A stretch of DNA of 40,913 bases from an uncultured Collinsella sp. (GCA_902479065.1 CABSNM010000016.1:1-40913), one strand, 5' to 3'. Shown: positions 17,630 through 26,739, numbered from the stretch's first letter. Notes: generated by a model not told the origin, from the sequence alone. Translations and numbers: made by a program.

Positions 17630-19078
17630 ATGGCAAACATCAAGTTCCCCAAGGGTTTCTATTGGGGTGGCGCCACCGCCGCCAACCAGTTTGAGGGCGC
17701 TTGGAACGTGGACGGCCGCGGTCCTTCCGTCGACGACCATTTCTTGGGCGGCAGCTACAAGGAGCCACGTCAGATTACGATCGACATCGACCCCAACCGC
17801 TTCTACCCCAATCATGATGGTATCGATTTCTACCATCACTACGAGGAGGACATCGCGCTGTTCGCCGAGATGGGCTTCAATATGTTCCGCATGTCCATCT
17901 CCTGGAGCCGTATCTTTCCCAACGGCGACGACGCTGAGCCCAACGAGGCCGGCCTCGCCTTCTACGACCGCGTCTTCGACTGCCTGCGTGCCCACAATAT
18001 CGAGCCGCTCGTGACCCTCTCGCACTACGAGATGCCCTATCACCTGGTCGAGAAATACAACGGCTGGGCGAGCCGCGAGCTCATCGGTTTCTTTGAGAAG
18101 TACTGCCAGACCGTCTTCGACCGCTATCAGGACAAGGTTAAGTTCTGGCTCACCTTCAACGAGATCAACTGCGGTACTCAGGATATGGGCAACCTCTTTG
18201 AGACCAGCATGATTCAGGGCTTTGAGGGTCCGGCGTCGGCGGTCCACACCACGCCGCAGGCTCGTATGCAGGCGCTGCATCACCAGTTTGTCGCCAGTGG
18301 CCGCGTCGTGCGCTATGCCCACGAGCATTACCCGCAGTTTAAGATGGGCAACATGGACTGCTTCATCCTTTCCTATGCCGCCACGTGCGATCCGGCCGAC
18401 GTGTTCGCCACGCAGCAGGAGATGAATACCATGAACTGGTACTGCTCCGACGTGCAGGTGCGCGGCAAGTACCCGTTCTATGCCAAGCGCTTCTGGGCCG
18501 AGAACGATGTTGAGCTCGTGATGGAGGACGGCGACCTGCAGGATATCGCCGACGGCAAGGTCGATTTCTACACCTTTAGCTACTACATGTCCGGCACCGT
18601 GGGCACCCACAAGGACCACGAGATGACCGAGGGCAACATGACCTTTGGCGGCAAGAATCCCTATCTGGAGTCCACCGACTGGGGCTGGCAGATCGATCCG
18701 CTGGGCCTGCGTATCGCCCTCAACGAGATTTACGCCCGCTACGAGATTCCGCTGATGGTGGTCGAGAACGGCATGGGCGCCTACGACGAGATCGAGGAGG
18801 ACGGCTCCATCCACGACCCGTATCGCATCGCCTACTTGCAGAGCCACATCAAGGCCATGGGCGAGGCCATTGCCGACGGTGTTGACCTGATTGCCTACAC
18901 CTGGTGGGGTCCCATCGATCTGGTTTCCGCCGGCACTGGCGAGATGCGCAAGCGCTACGGCTTCATCCACGTCGATAAGTACGACGACGGCACCGGTACT
19001 TACGAGCGCCGCCGCAAGGACAGCTTCTTCGCATACCAGAGGATCATCAAGTCCAACGGCACCGAGGGCTTGGATTAA
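17630..19078 (+). CDS. GH1 6-phospho-beta-glucosidase
   Basis: This 482-residue cytoplasmic enzyme hydrolyses phosphorylated beta-glucosides after PTS import. The acid/base lies in WLTFNEIN (Glu178) and the nucleophile in VVENGMG (Glu379). Ser433, Lys441 and Tyr443 in LVSAGTGEMRKRYGF form the phosphate-binding signature that separates 6-phospho-glycosidases from plain GH1 beta-glucosidases. Length is typical. AAGGAG sits 6 nt before ATG at 17630, while an ATG at 17624 abuts the site. The PTS EIIA gene lies 151 bp downstream and the matching EIIBC is 14 kb upstream. Confidence 0.93.
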   Translation: MANIKFPKGFYWGGATAANQFEGAWNVDGRGPSVDDHFLGGSYKEPRQITIDIDPNRFYPNHDGIDFYHHYEEDIALFAEMGFNMFRMSISWSRIFPNGDDAEPNEAGLAFYDRVFDCLRAHNIEPLVTLSHYEMPYHLVEKYNGWASRELIGFFEKYCQTVFDRYQDKVKFWLTFNEINCGTQDMGNLFETSMIQGFEGPASAVHTTPQARMQALHHQFVASGRVVRYAHEHYPQFKMGNMDCFILSYAATCDPADVFATQQEMNTMNWYCSDVQVRGKYPFYAKRFWAENDVELVMEDGDLQDIADGKVDFYTFSYYMSGTVGTHKDHEMTEGNMTFGGKNPYLESTDWGWQIDPLGLRIALNEIYARYEIPLMVVENGMGAYDEIEEDGSIHDPYRIAYLQSHIKAMGEAIADGVDLIAYTWWGPIDLVSAGTGEMRKRYGFIHVDKYDDGTGTYERRRKDSFFAYQRIIKSNGTEGLD

Positions 19079-19151
19079 TCGACAATATGAGTGCCACTGG
19101 GGAAAAGGTTTTGGGAAGGGCTTGGAAGGGCTTGCAATTCGAGCCCTCACC

Positions 19152-19180
19152 TTAGCAATTTGATCATTTGGCACTATAAT
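19152..19180 (+). promoter_or_regulatory. sigma70-type promoter for the EIIA gene
   Basis: TTAGCA (19152-19157) and a perfect TATAAT (19175-19180) are 17 bp apart. The promoter lies 49 bp before the EIIA start, so that gene can be expressed apart from the GH1 gene. Confidence 0.65.
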
Positions 19181-19229
19181 CACCATAGGCATGCGCATAA
19201 CGTTGCGCTTAATCAAGAGGAGAAAACGT

Positions 19230-19766
19230 ATGGGTCTGTTTGATATGTTCAAGAAGAAGGCTGAGCCCGCGGCAGCTGCTGCTCCGGCCTCCATCTCTGC
19301 TTCTGCCGGCGCCGACGTGCTGTGCTCGCCCGTCAAGGGCAAGGTCATCAAGATGGCCGACGTGCCCGATCCCGTCTTTGGTGGCGAGGTTCTGGGCAAG
19401 GGCTGCGCCGTGTGGCCCGAGGACGACCTGGTCTACGCTCCCTGCGACGGCAAGGTGACCGTCACCATGGGTCACGCCGTGGGTCTGCAGTCCGATAGCG
19501 GCATCGAGGTTCTGGTGCACGTTGGCGTCGATACCGTCAACATGAACGGCGACGGCTTCGAGGGCTTCGTCAAGGCCGACGACGTCGTGAAGGCCGGCCA
19601 GCCCATACTCAAGATCGACCGCGCCAAGATCGCTGCCGCCGGTTACAAGGACTGCGTCGTCGTGGCCGTGTCCAACACTGCCGAGTTTGCCGATGTCGAG
19701 CTCGCCGTCGAGGCCGAGTCTGCCGTCGCCGCCGGTGACGCCATCGTTAAGGTCGTCCGCAAGTAG
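19230..19766 (+). CDS. crr: PTS glucose-type EIIA protein
   Basis: This 178-residue soluble protein takes phosphate from HPr and passes it to EIIB. Residues about 30-178 match EIIA(Glc). The phospho-site is His97 in EVLVHVGVDTVNMNG and its partner is His82 in GHAVGLQSDSG, equal to His90 and His75 of E. coli Crr. The first 28 residues are a lysine patch and an alanine-rich linker, like the join that tethers EIIA in fused permeases. The EIIBC at 1984 has no EIIA, so this may be its partner, and it may also serve other permeases. AGAGGAG precedes ATG at 19230. Confidence 0.92.
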   Translation: MGLFDMFKKKAEPAAAAAPASISASAGADVLCSPVKGKVIKMADVPDPVFGGEVLGKGCAVWPEDDLVYAPCDGKVTVTMGHAVGLQSDSGIEVLVHVGVDTVNMNGDGFEGFVKADDVVKAGQPILKIDRAKIAAAGYKDCVVVAVSNTAEFADVELAVEAESAVAAGDAIVKVVRK

Positions 19767-19789
19767 TCTGCGGCATCCAGAAGATGCAC

Positions 19790-19822
19790 AAGGGTGGTCG
19801 GGTTATCCGGCCACCCTTTTTT
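19790..19822 (+). terminator. intrinsic terminator after EIIA
   Basis: AAGGGTGG (19790-19797) pairs with CCACCCTT (19811-19818), continued inward by CGG/CCG, with six T at the end. It lies 23 nt after the stop. Confidence 0.9.
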
Positions 19823-19999
19823 AATAGGCTGAGCAGGCGCATTTTATTGCAGGGGGCTTGCTTTATGGGCCATTCACTCGTCAAATTGAGCCGCCCGCGC
19901 TTTTGCGACGTAGGGGTTTGGACGGAGCCGCTAATATGGACTTACTGTCACGACGTGCGCTGCGCGGGGAACGCAGCGCCGCTTGTTTGGAGGAATGTC

Positions 20000-20557
20000 A
20001 TGAAAAAGAAGCTGCTGCTTGCGCCCCTGATGGCTGCCCTGGTCGCGTGCGTGGTTTTGCTTTCCGGCTGCGGAGGGCCTTCGGTGGAGGAGCTCATCAC
20101 CAACGACCTTACGAGCCAGTTTGACGAGATCAAGAACGGCGGCGATGACTTCCTCTCCGGTCTGGAAGAGGCTTCGGGTGACGAGTTTGAGCAGCTGGGT
20201 ATCGATCCCAAGGAGTATGCCAAGAGCTATCTCGAGGGCTTTGATTACAAGATCGGCGATGTGACGGTCGATGAGGACAAGGGTACCGCGACCGCCGAGG
20301 TCACCATCACCTGCAAGTCCATGAACAAGATCGTCGAAGATTTCGCCACCCAGTATCAGGAGAAAATCGCCGCACTCGATACGATGCCTTCCGAGGACGA
20401 CCTGTACAAGATGGCCGGCCAGGTCATGGTCGACGTGACCAAGGCCGCTAAGACCAAGGACACCAAGGTCACCTTTAAGTATTCCGCCAACGAGGATAAC
20501 GAGTGGTCTGCCGACGATTCCGCAACCACCGAGATGATGAATGCGATGATGAGCTAG
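20000..20557 (+). CDS. small lipoprotein of unknown function
   Basis: This 185-residue protein begins MKKKLLLAPLMAALVACVVL and has the lipobox LLSGCGG, so it should be cleaved before Cys27 or nearby and anchored to the membrane by lipid. The mature part is acidic, with a helix-rich half (EELITNDLTSQFDEIKNGG) then beta strands (YKIGDVTVDEDKGTATAEVT) and a final helix. This layout resembles DUF5105/DUF4878 NTF2-like lipoproteins, but I do not recognise the family for certain. TGGAGGAA precedes ATG at 20000. It is a single gene, and its stop is followed at 9 nt by structured element copy 2. Confidence 0.8.
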   Translation: MKKKLLLAPLMAALVACVVLLSGCGGPSVEELITNDLTSQFDEIKNGGDDFLSGLEEASGDEFEQLGIDPKEYAKSYLEGFDYKIGDVTVDEDKGTATAEVTITCKSMNKIVEDFATQYQEKIAALDTMPSEDDLYKMAGQVMVDVTKAAKTKDTKVTFKYSANEDNEWSADDSATTEMMNAMMS

Positions 20558-20566
20558 GAGGGGGGG

Positions 20567-20736
20567 GTTACGCGGTTCTACGAACCGCGTAACTGCTCGA
20601 CGCTGCAAACGCCCCTAAGCGGCAATCTGACGTTCAATTTCAAGGGCGCGACCAGAAGGTCAGCGCCCTTTCATTTCACGTCACCTTGCTCGCTTAGGGG
20701 CGTTTTCGCTGTCCGTCCTCTACCTGCGACGTTGCC
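20567..20736 (+). ncRNA. structured repeat element, copy 2
   Basis: This is the most diverged copy and so the best proof of structure. Stem A is GTTACGCGGTTC-tac-GAACCGCGTAAC (20567-20593). P2 pairs AAACGCCCCTAAGCGGCAA (20607-20625) with 20686-20705 with no mismatch and one bulged T. P3 is AAGGGCGC, GACC-AGAA-GGTC, A, GCGCCCTT (20642-20670). The 20-nt loop 20706-20725 contains CTGTCCGTCCTCT. P1 closes with GCGACGTTGCC. The rest of the gap up to 20856 holds decayed GGGGACGT-type repeats. Confidence 0.6.
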
Positions 20737-20856
20737 ATGGTGCGGCACTTGGGGACGTTCCTTTTCTGCCGGCAGTTGGGGGGACATTTCTTTGGTGCGG
20801 GGGGGCAGCTAAAAGAGTCCCGTCCCACATTAGCTACCCGTGGGAGGGATGAGCGG

Positions 20857-21525
20857 TTACTCGCCCAGTACCAGCGCCGCGAGCTCTGCCTGGGTGTCCA
20901 CCACGTAGTCGGCGCCGGCGGCCTCCAGCTCTGCGCGGCCGCGGAAGCCCCAGCTGACGCCCGCGCTCTTAAGGCCGGCGTTGTGGCCGGTCAGGATATC
21001 GACATTGGAATCGCCCACATAGAGTGTGGTTGCCGGATCGGCGCCCAGCTCCTCCATCACATGCAGCGTGACGGGTGCTTCGGGCTTGGGCGGAAACGCA
21101 TCGACACGGCCCTGTACCAGCGCAAAGCGCTCGGAACCAAAATACTTCTCGATAAGCGGAGCCGCCGAGATGTGGTCCTTGTTGGTGAGCACGGCAAGCT
21201 GCACACCCGCGGCGCGCAGGCGGTCGAGCATCTCGATCGTGCCGGCATAGGGGGCAGTGTGGTCCTCCTTGTGATCGCCGTAGTAAGCCCTAAACTCGGC
21301 AAGCGTCTGCTCGAACATGCGGCCGTCGCTCGCGTACTCGGCGGGCATAAAGCGCTCAACCAGCTTGAGCATGCCGTTTCCCACCTTGTAGCGGTACTCG
21401 TCGACGGCAAACGTGGGCCAGCCGTGCGCCTCGCAGGTATGGTTGCCGGCGGCCGCCAGGTCCTCGAGCGTGTTGAGGATGGTTCCGTCCAGGTCAAAGA
21501 TCACATGGGAAAAAGCTGCTGCCAT
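20857..21525 (-). CDS. HAD-family phosphatase (phosphoglycolate phosphatase-like)
   Basis: This 222-residue cytoplasmic enzyme has the four HAD motifs: FDLDGTILNT (nucleophile Asp11 and Asp13), LAVLTNKD, a lysine in PKPEAP and GDSNVDILTG. A helical cap (about 18-85) places it among Gph/PGP-type phosphatases, which dephosphorylate 2-phosphoglycolate or other small phosphates. ATG at 21525 follows GGGAG; upstream in-frame starts lack a site. It ends the minus-strand run behind hypE, with 123 bp between them, so co-transcription is possible but no functional tie is clear. Confidence 0.85.
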   Translation of the reverse strand: MAAAFSHVIFDLDGTILNTLEDLAAAGNHTCEAHGWPTFAVDEYRYKVGNGMLKLVERFMPAEYASDGRMFEQTLAEFRAYYGDHKEDHTAPYAGTIEMLDRLRAAGVQLAVLTNKDHISAAPLIEKYFGSERFALVQGRVDAFPPKPEAPVTLHVMEELGADPATTLYVGDSNVDILTGHNAGLKSAGVSWGFRGRAELEAAGADYVVDTQAELAALVLGE

Positions 21526-21648
21526 GAAAGCTCCCGTCATTGGGTTTAAAACGCACCTCATAATACTGGGCTTGTGCGTTGGGCGTGCTTGGAATCTGAA
21601 CATCTCCAGGGATATCGGGCCACATCGCGCCGACCGTGCGATTCTGCC

Positions 21649-22683
21649 CTAGCAAATTCTCGGCAGCTGCTCTCCCACGAGCATGTCGAGGATGCGGGTC
21701 GAGCCCCAGCCGGTGCGCACGCGCACGGCGGGACGGGCACCCTCGGCAAGCGGCAGCACGCGACCGATGACGGCGGCATTCTCGCCGTAGTGGGCGGCGC
21801 GCATGGCGGCTAGCGCGGCATCGGCTTGCTCGGCCGGCACGACGGCAACCATCTTGCCCTCGTTTGCCACCTGCAGCACATCGTAGCCGAGCATCTCGCA
21901 GGCGGCCTGCACGTCGGGACGCACGGGCACGGCATCTTCGTCGACCTCCATGGCAACACCGCTGGCCTGGGCAAACTCGTTGAGTGTGGACGCCAGGCCA
22001 CCGCGCGTGGGGTCGCGAAAGCAACGCGTGCCGGGCGCTGCGGCCAAAACGTCGGCAATCAGGTGGTTGAGCGGCGCGGCATCGCTTTCGATCGTGCTCG
22101 AAAACGCCAGGCCCTCGCGCTGGCTCATGATGGCGATGCCGTGGTCGCCCAGCGTACCCGATACCAGAATGACATCGCCGGGCTGGCAGTTGGCACCGCT
22201 GAGCGCCACGCCCGTGGGAACCTCGCCTACGCCGGCGGTATTGATGTAGACGCCGTCGGCTCCGCCGCGCTCGACCACCTTGGTGTCGCCCGTGATTATG
22301 GACACGCCCGCCTCGCGCGCCGTTTCGGCCATCGTCTGCACAATCTGACGGAGCTTATCCATGGGATAGCCCTCTTCGAGGATAAAGCCGCACGATAGGT
22401 AGCGTACGTTGGCGCCCGAGGTCGCGACGTCGTTGACGGTTCCGCATACGGCGAGGCGGCCGATATTGCCGCCGGGGAAGAACTGCGGCGAGACCACAAA
22501 GCTGTCGGTCGACATGGCGATGCGCCCGCTCGCGGGCAGCGCGGCGACGCCGGCGTCGTTGCCTTCGAGCAGCTCGGGCGACCCAAAGGCATCCAAAAAG
22601 ACCTCATCGATGATGCGCTTCATCATCTGTCCGCCAGAGCCGTGGCCCAACAGGACGGTGCTATCGGTGATGCTATGGGACAT
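21649..22683 (-). CDS. hypE: hydrogenase maturation protein HypE
   Basis: This 344-residue protein dehydrates the carbamoyl group placed on its C-terminal cysteine by HypF, giving the cyanide ligand of the NiFe centre. The chain ends with the diagnostic PRIC, leaving Cys344 as the acceptor. The ATP-binding PurM-like fold shows GHGSGGQMM at the start and MSTDSFVVSP about residue 57. ATG at 22683 has GGAG 8 nt upstream. It is the last hyp gene, 48 bp after hypD. Confidence 0.95.
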   Translation of the reverse strand: MSHSITDSTVLLGHGSGGQMMKRIIDEVFLDAFGSPELLEGNDAGVAALPASGRIAMSTDSFVVSPQFFPGGNIGRLAVCGTVNDVATSGANVRYLSCGFILEEGYPMDKLRQIVQTMAETAREAGVSIITGDTKVVERGGADGVYINTAGVGEVPTGVALSGANCQPGDVILVSGTLGDHGIAIMSQREGLAFSSTIESDAAPLNHLIADVLAAAPGTRCFRDPTRGGLASTLNEFAQASGVAMEVDEDAVPVRPDVQAACEMLGYDVLQVANEGKMVAVVPAEQADAALAAMRAAHYGENAAVIGRVLPLAEGARPAVRVRTGWGSTRILDMLVGEQLPRIC

Positions 22684-22731
22684 ATCCAAAACTCCAATCG
22701 TGGGTGGTGCCGGTGTGCGGGTGCGTCTGGG

Positions 22732-23844
22732 CTAGCTTCGGTAGCGGAAATATGCTGCGCAGCTGCCCTCGGAGCTCACCATGCAGGGACCGACGGGATG
22801 CTCGGGTGTACAAGCGTGACCGAAAAGAGGGCAGTCGCTCGGTGTAATGGCTCCGCGCAACACGTCGCCGCAGCGGCACCCACGCGGCTCGACCGTCGCC
22901 TCAACGGGCACGTCAAAGCGGGTACGGGCATCAAAGCGCGAGAACTCGGGGCGGATAGAAAGGCCCGAGTTGGCAATCGGCCCCAGCCCGCGCCACGTGG
23001 TGTCGCATGGCTCAAACACCTGCTCGACCAGCTGGCGTGCCACAGGGTTGCCGTCTGCGTTGACGCCACGGCGGTAGGCGTTGTCGATCGCGGGCCTGTC
23101 CTCGACAACCATCTGGACCAGCATGCAGATGCCCTGCAGGATATCGACCGGTTCAAATCCTGTGACCACGCCCGGGGTATTGAACTCGTCGACCAAAAAA
23201 CCAAAGGGGGCTAAGCCCGTGATGGTGGCGACGTGGCCCGGCAGGATAAAGCCGTCGATAGTGGTCTCGGGATCGTTGGCGATGGTGCGCAGCGCCGGCG
23301 GCGTGGTCTTGTGGGCGCAGTAGACCGAGAAGTTCTGGAGTCCGCGTGCATCGGCCTCCAAAATGGCGGCGGCGATGGTGGGCGTTGTGGTCTCAAAGCC
23401 CACGCCCATAAAAATGACCGGGCGATCGGGGTTTTGCTCGGCAATGTCGAGCGCGTCGAGCGGGGAGTAGACGATGCGAATGTCGCGCCCTGCCGCTTTT
23501 TGCGCAGCGAGCGAGGTGGATGATCCGGGCACGCGCATCATGTCGCCAAAGGTGGTGATGATGGCGCCGTCTATGTTGGCGAGCGCGATTGCGTGGTCGA
23601 TGTCGCGGTTGGCGGTAACGCAGACGGGGCAACCCGGACCGCTCAGCAGTTTGAGCCCGGCAGGCATAATGGAGCGAAAGCCATAGCGGCCGATACTCAC
23701 GGTATGCGTGCCGCAGACTTCCATAAGGTTGATGGTGCGGTCGCCGACGAGTTCACGGATGCGTTCGATGAGCTCGCGGGCTAGCTTGGAATCGCGAAAT
23801 GCCGAAAAGTCGATACCGGAGCGAGCCGGCTGTCCGGCCGCCAC
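22732..23844 (-). CDS. hypD: hydrogenase maturation protein HypD
   Basis: This 370-residue iron-sulfur protein acts with HypC as the scaffold on which the Fe(CN)2CO unit is built. Conserved parts are MEVCGTHTVSIGRYG, GPGCPVCVT, and the C-terminal cysteine cluster RGCRCGDVLRG then DCPLFGHACTP, which carries the [4Fe-4S] centre. The start is GTG, and its G is the last base of the hypC stop (TAGTG), a 1-nt overlap that suggests coupled translation. Confidence 0.95.
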   Translation of the reverse strand: MAAGQPARSGIDFSAFRDSKLARELIERIRELVGDRTINLMEVCGTHTVSIGRYGFRSIMPAGLKLLSGPGCPVCVTANRDIDHAIALANIDGAIITTFGDMMRVPGSSTSLAAQKAAGRDIRIVYSPLDALDIAEQNPDRPVIFMGVGFETTTPTIAAAILEADARGLQNFSVYCAHKTTPPALRTIANDPETTIDGFILPGHVATITGLAPFGFLVDEFNTPGVVTGFEPVDILQGICMLVQMVVEDRPAIDNAYRRGVNADGNPVARQLVEQVFEPCDTTWRGLGPIANSGLSIRPEFSRFDARTRFDVPVEATVEPRGCRCGDVLRGAITPSDCPLFGHACTPEHPVGPCMVSSEGSCAAYFRYRS

Positions 23845-24104
23845 TAGTATGCCTCGGCCGGGTTGCTGGCCAGCTGGTCTTCTTCGGCCAGTTCGGTCAT
23901 GGCATTAACGAGCTCGAGCGTTTCTTGCGCTTCCTGCTCGTCGACGATCTGGATGCCAAAGCCGGCGTGTACGAGAATATAGTCGCCAACCTGTGCCGTC
24001 GGCACGAGTCGTAGCGACACGGGGCGCTCGATGCCCATCATGTCGACGGTGGCCTTGAGGTCGTCATCGCGTTTGACTACTTTACCGGGAACGGCAAGGC
24101 ACAT
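23844..24104 (-). CDS. hypC: hydrogenase maturation chaperone HypC
   Basis: This 86-residue protein starts MCLAVPGKVV; the conserved Cys2 binds the iron unit after removal of the first Met. It carries the ligand complex with HypD to the hydrogenase large subunit. The acidic tail (LAEEDQLASNPAEAY) is a little longer than in E. coli HypC. AAGGGGA precedes ATG. The 134-bp gap to hypF shows no clear signal. Confidence 0.95.
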   Translation of the reverse strand: MCLAVPGKVVKRDDDLKATVDMMGIERPVSLRLVPTAQVGDYILVHAGFGIQIVDEQEAQETLELVNAMTELAEEDQLASNPAEAY

Positions 24105-24238
24105 ATTGTTCCCCTTTTAGACGCTTTGCGCTGGATAGGCGCTCAATAATCCATCAGTTGATGGTAGCGCTCGCGGGGTTTGCGGGCAAACGCGTTACGC
24201 CTGTGAGACGGCTGGGCGCGGCGGCGTGCGAGGGAGAG

Positions 24239-26710
24239 CTACTGTGATGCAATCTGCGCAAGACGAGCGCTTGCGACCGCCGCCTGACCGTAGGCGATGC
24301 AGCCGTCATTGACGGGTACGGTGTGGGGGACCAAGACAGCAAGGCCCGCGCTTTTGAGCTCGCGGGTGAGGAGCTGAAGCAGAAGTCGGTTCATGAACAC
24401 GCCGCCCGAGAGCGCGACGGTGTCGATGCCCTCGCGCACGCAGATATCGCCGGCGATGCGCGCCGAGGAGCGCGCGACGGCTACATGGAAGTCGAGTGCG
24501 AGCCTGTCGGCGGGCGCTCCGGCTTCAATTCCTCCCAAAAGTGCCTCAAAGAGCGCTTTCTGGTCCAGAACATAGGGGCCGTCCAACCACGATAGGTCAG
24601 ATGCGGAATAGCCGGCGTTGTCGTCGGGAAAATGAGCGATTTCGCTGTCGAGCGCGCGCCAGGCGGCGGCTTCGAGCTCGATGGCGGGTTCGCCCTCGTA
24701 GGTTGCCTGGCCGCAAATGCCCAAAATCGCGGCTGCGGCATCAAACAGGCGACCCATGCTGCTGGTGCGCGGACTGTTGATGCCGCGCTCGATCATCGTT
24801 GCCGTTATGCTGCGCGTTTGCTCGTCAAGGCTGTCCAAGAGTCCCGCGGCGCCCGGGTGCTCGAGCAGGTTGAGTTCGCTCAGCAGGGCAAAGGCGTTGC
24901 GGCGGGCATCGTGTACGGATGCGGCGCCACCGGGAAGTGCCCAGGTGCGCAGACGCGCGACGCGCTCAAAATCGGCGAGACGGGAGATAAGAAACTCGCC
25001 GCCCCATATGGTGCCATCGGCGCCGGCACCCGTGCCGTCGAAGGCGATGCCGAGGACGCGTGCATCGGGCGCAAGCCGGCCTGCGACAATCGCCTCTGCC
25101 ATTACGCTCGCGATGTGCGCATGATGATGCTGGACTTCAATAAGCGGCAGATTGTGCTCCCGTGCCTGCTCGCGCGCCCACTGGCTCGACAGATAGCTGG
25201 GATGCATGTCGCATGCCAAGGCGACAGGTGCCAGGTCAAAGAGGTTTTCCAGACGCGTGCGCGCGGCACTCCATGCATCGAAAGTCGCGCCGTTTTCGAC
25301 ATCGCCGATATGCTGCGACACAAAACAGGTCGTATGACCGTCGGCGTCCTCGCGCGTGAGTGCAATCGTGGCTTTTTGCTGCGGACCGCAGGCGAGCACG
25401 CAGGGCGTGGTGCCGTCGAGCGCCGGCAACGACAGCGGCTGCGGCGCATATCCGCGTGCGCGACGCACGGGCATGACGTCGCCGTCGACCACGCGTACCA
25501 CGGAGTCGTCGTAGCGCGACAGAATCGCGCGGTTGTTGCCGAGCAGCGCATCGGCGATGCTGGCGGCAACGAGGTGCTCCCATGCAAGGGCGTCGTCGGT
25601 CTCGATGGGCTCTTCGCTCAGGTTTCCGCTGGTCATGACAAGCGCGTGAATGCCGTGCGCCGCGGCTGCGGCGAGCAGTAAATGTTGAAGCGGGGTGTAG
25701 GGGAGCATGACGCCGAGCTCGGGCAAGTCGTGCGCGACGGATGGCGCGAGCTCGGGGGCGTTGGGGGAACCGTGGGTGTCGTTGCCGGTTGCGCGGCGAC
25801 GCAACAGCACAATGGGACGAACGCTGCCGGCAAGCAGATCACGCTCAACGCCATCGATATGACATAGGCGCTCGGCGTTGGCAAGGCCGCGCACCATAAC
25901 GGCAAGTGGCTTATTGCTGCGACGCTTGCGATGGCACAGCTCGTGCACCGCCTGTTCGTTGGTGGCATCGCAGGTTAGGTGGAATCCGCCCATACCCTTG
26001 ATGGCGATGATGCCGCCGCCTGCCAGCAGCTCGACGCAGCGTTCGATGATGGCATCGCTGGCCTCGCGCGTGGAGCCGACGGCTGGTGTTGCGTCGACAC
26101 CCGCTGGTACAACGTCGCGATCCGCCTCGCGCCACGTAATGTGCGGCCCGCATTCAAAGCAGGCGTCGGGTTGCGCGTGAAACCGCCGATCGAGCGGGTC
26201 GGCATACTCTGCGGCGCAGGTGGGGCACATGGGAAAGCGATCCATCGAGGTTGCCGCTCGGTCATAGGGCAGCGAGCGAATGATGGTAAAGCGCGGCCCG
26301 CAATTGGTGCAGTTGATAAAGGGATAGTGAAAGCGTCGGTCGGCGGGGTCGAACAGCTCGTGCAGGCAGTCGTCGCATGTGGCGATGTCGGGCGAGATGA
26401 GCGTCGTGTGGGCAGTCTGATCCCGCGACGCCACAATGCGAAAACCCTGCTCGTTAGCGGCGTCCCAGTCGCCGGGTGCTAGGTCCACAACCTCGACATG
26501 CTCCACGCGAGACGCCGCAGGCGCATGTTCGGAAAGCGCGGCGATAAATTCGTCGAGCGACTCGCTTTGAGCGTGCGCCTCGATATGCACGCCATCGCCC
26601 GCGTTGAGCACCCAGCCGCAAATGCCGTGCGCCATGGCCTCGCGATACACAAACGGTCGCATGCCGACACCCTGCACAATGCCCGTTACATGGATATGCG
26701 CATGTCGCAT
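24239..26710 (-). CDS. hypF: carbamoyltransferase HypF
   Basis: This 823-residue enzyme moves a carbamoyl group from carbamoyl phosphate to HypE. The domains run in the usual order: acylphosphatase (1-90, VTGIVQGVGMRPFVYR), two zinc-finger pairs (about 108-190, CDDC, CTNC, CPTC, CFEC), a YrdC-like domain (about 205-390) and a Kae1-like domain to the end (HHAHIASVMAE, VALSGGVFMNRLL). Length is normal. AAGGAGGG precedes ATG. It follows nikR by 29 bp. Confidence 0.95.
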   Translation of the reverse strand: MRHAHIHVTGIVQGVGMRPFVYREAMAHGICGWVLNAGDGVHIEAHAQSESLDEFIAALSEHAPAASRVEHVEVVDLAPGDWDAANEQGFRIVASRDQTAHTTLISPDIATCDDCLHELFDPADRRFHYPFINCTNCGPRFTIIRSLPYDRAATSMDRFPMCPTCAAEYADPLDRRFHAQPDACFECGPHITWREADRDVVPAGVDATPAVGSTREASDAIIERCVELLAGGGIIAIKGMGGFHLTCDATNEQAVHELCHRKRRSNKPLAVMVRGLANAERLCHIDGVERDLLAGSVRPIVLLRRRATGNDTHGSPNAPELAPSVAHDLPELGVMLPYTPLQHLLLAAAAAHGIHALVMTSGNLSEEPIETDDALAWEHLVAASIADALLGNNRAILSRYDDSVVRVVDGDVMPVRRARGYAPQPLSLPALDGTTPCVLACGPQQKATIALTREDADGHTTCFVSQHIGDVENGATFDAWSAARTRLENLFDLAPVALACDMHPSYLSSQWAREQAREHNLPLIEVQHHHAHIASVMAEAIVAGRLAPDARVLGIAFDGTGAGADGTIWGGEFLISRLADFERVARLRTWALPGGAASVHDARRNAFALLSELNLLEHPGAAGLLDSLDEQTRSITATMIERGINSPRTSSMGRLFDAAAAILGICGQATYEGEPAIELEAAAWRALDSEIAHFPDDNAGYSASDLSWLDGPYVLDQKALFEALLGGIEAGAPADRLALDFHVAVARSSARIAGDICVREGIDTVALSGGVFMNRLLLQLLTRELKSAGLAVLVPHTVPVNDGCIAYGQAAVASARLAQIASQ

Positions 26711-26739
26711 GCGACCCTCCTTCGTTGAAATGTGTGCTG

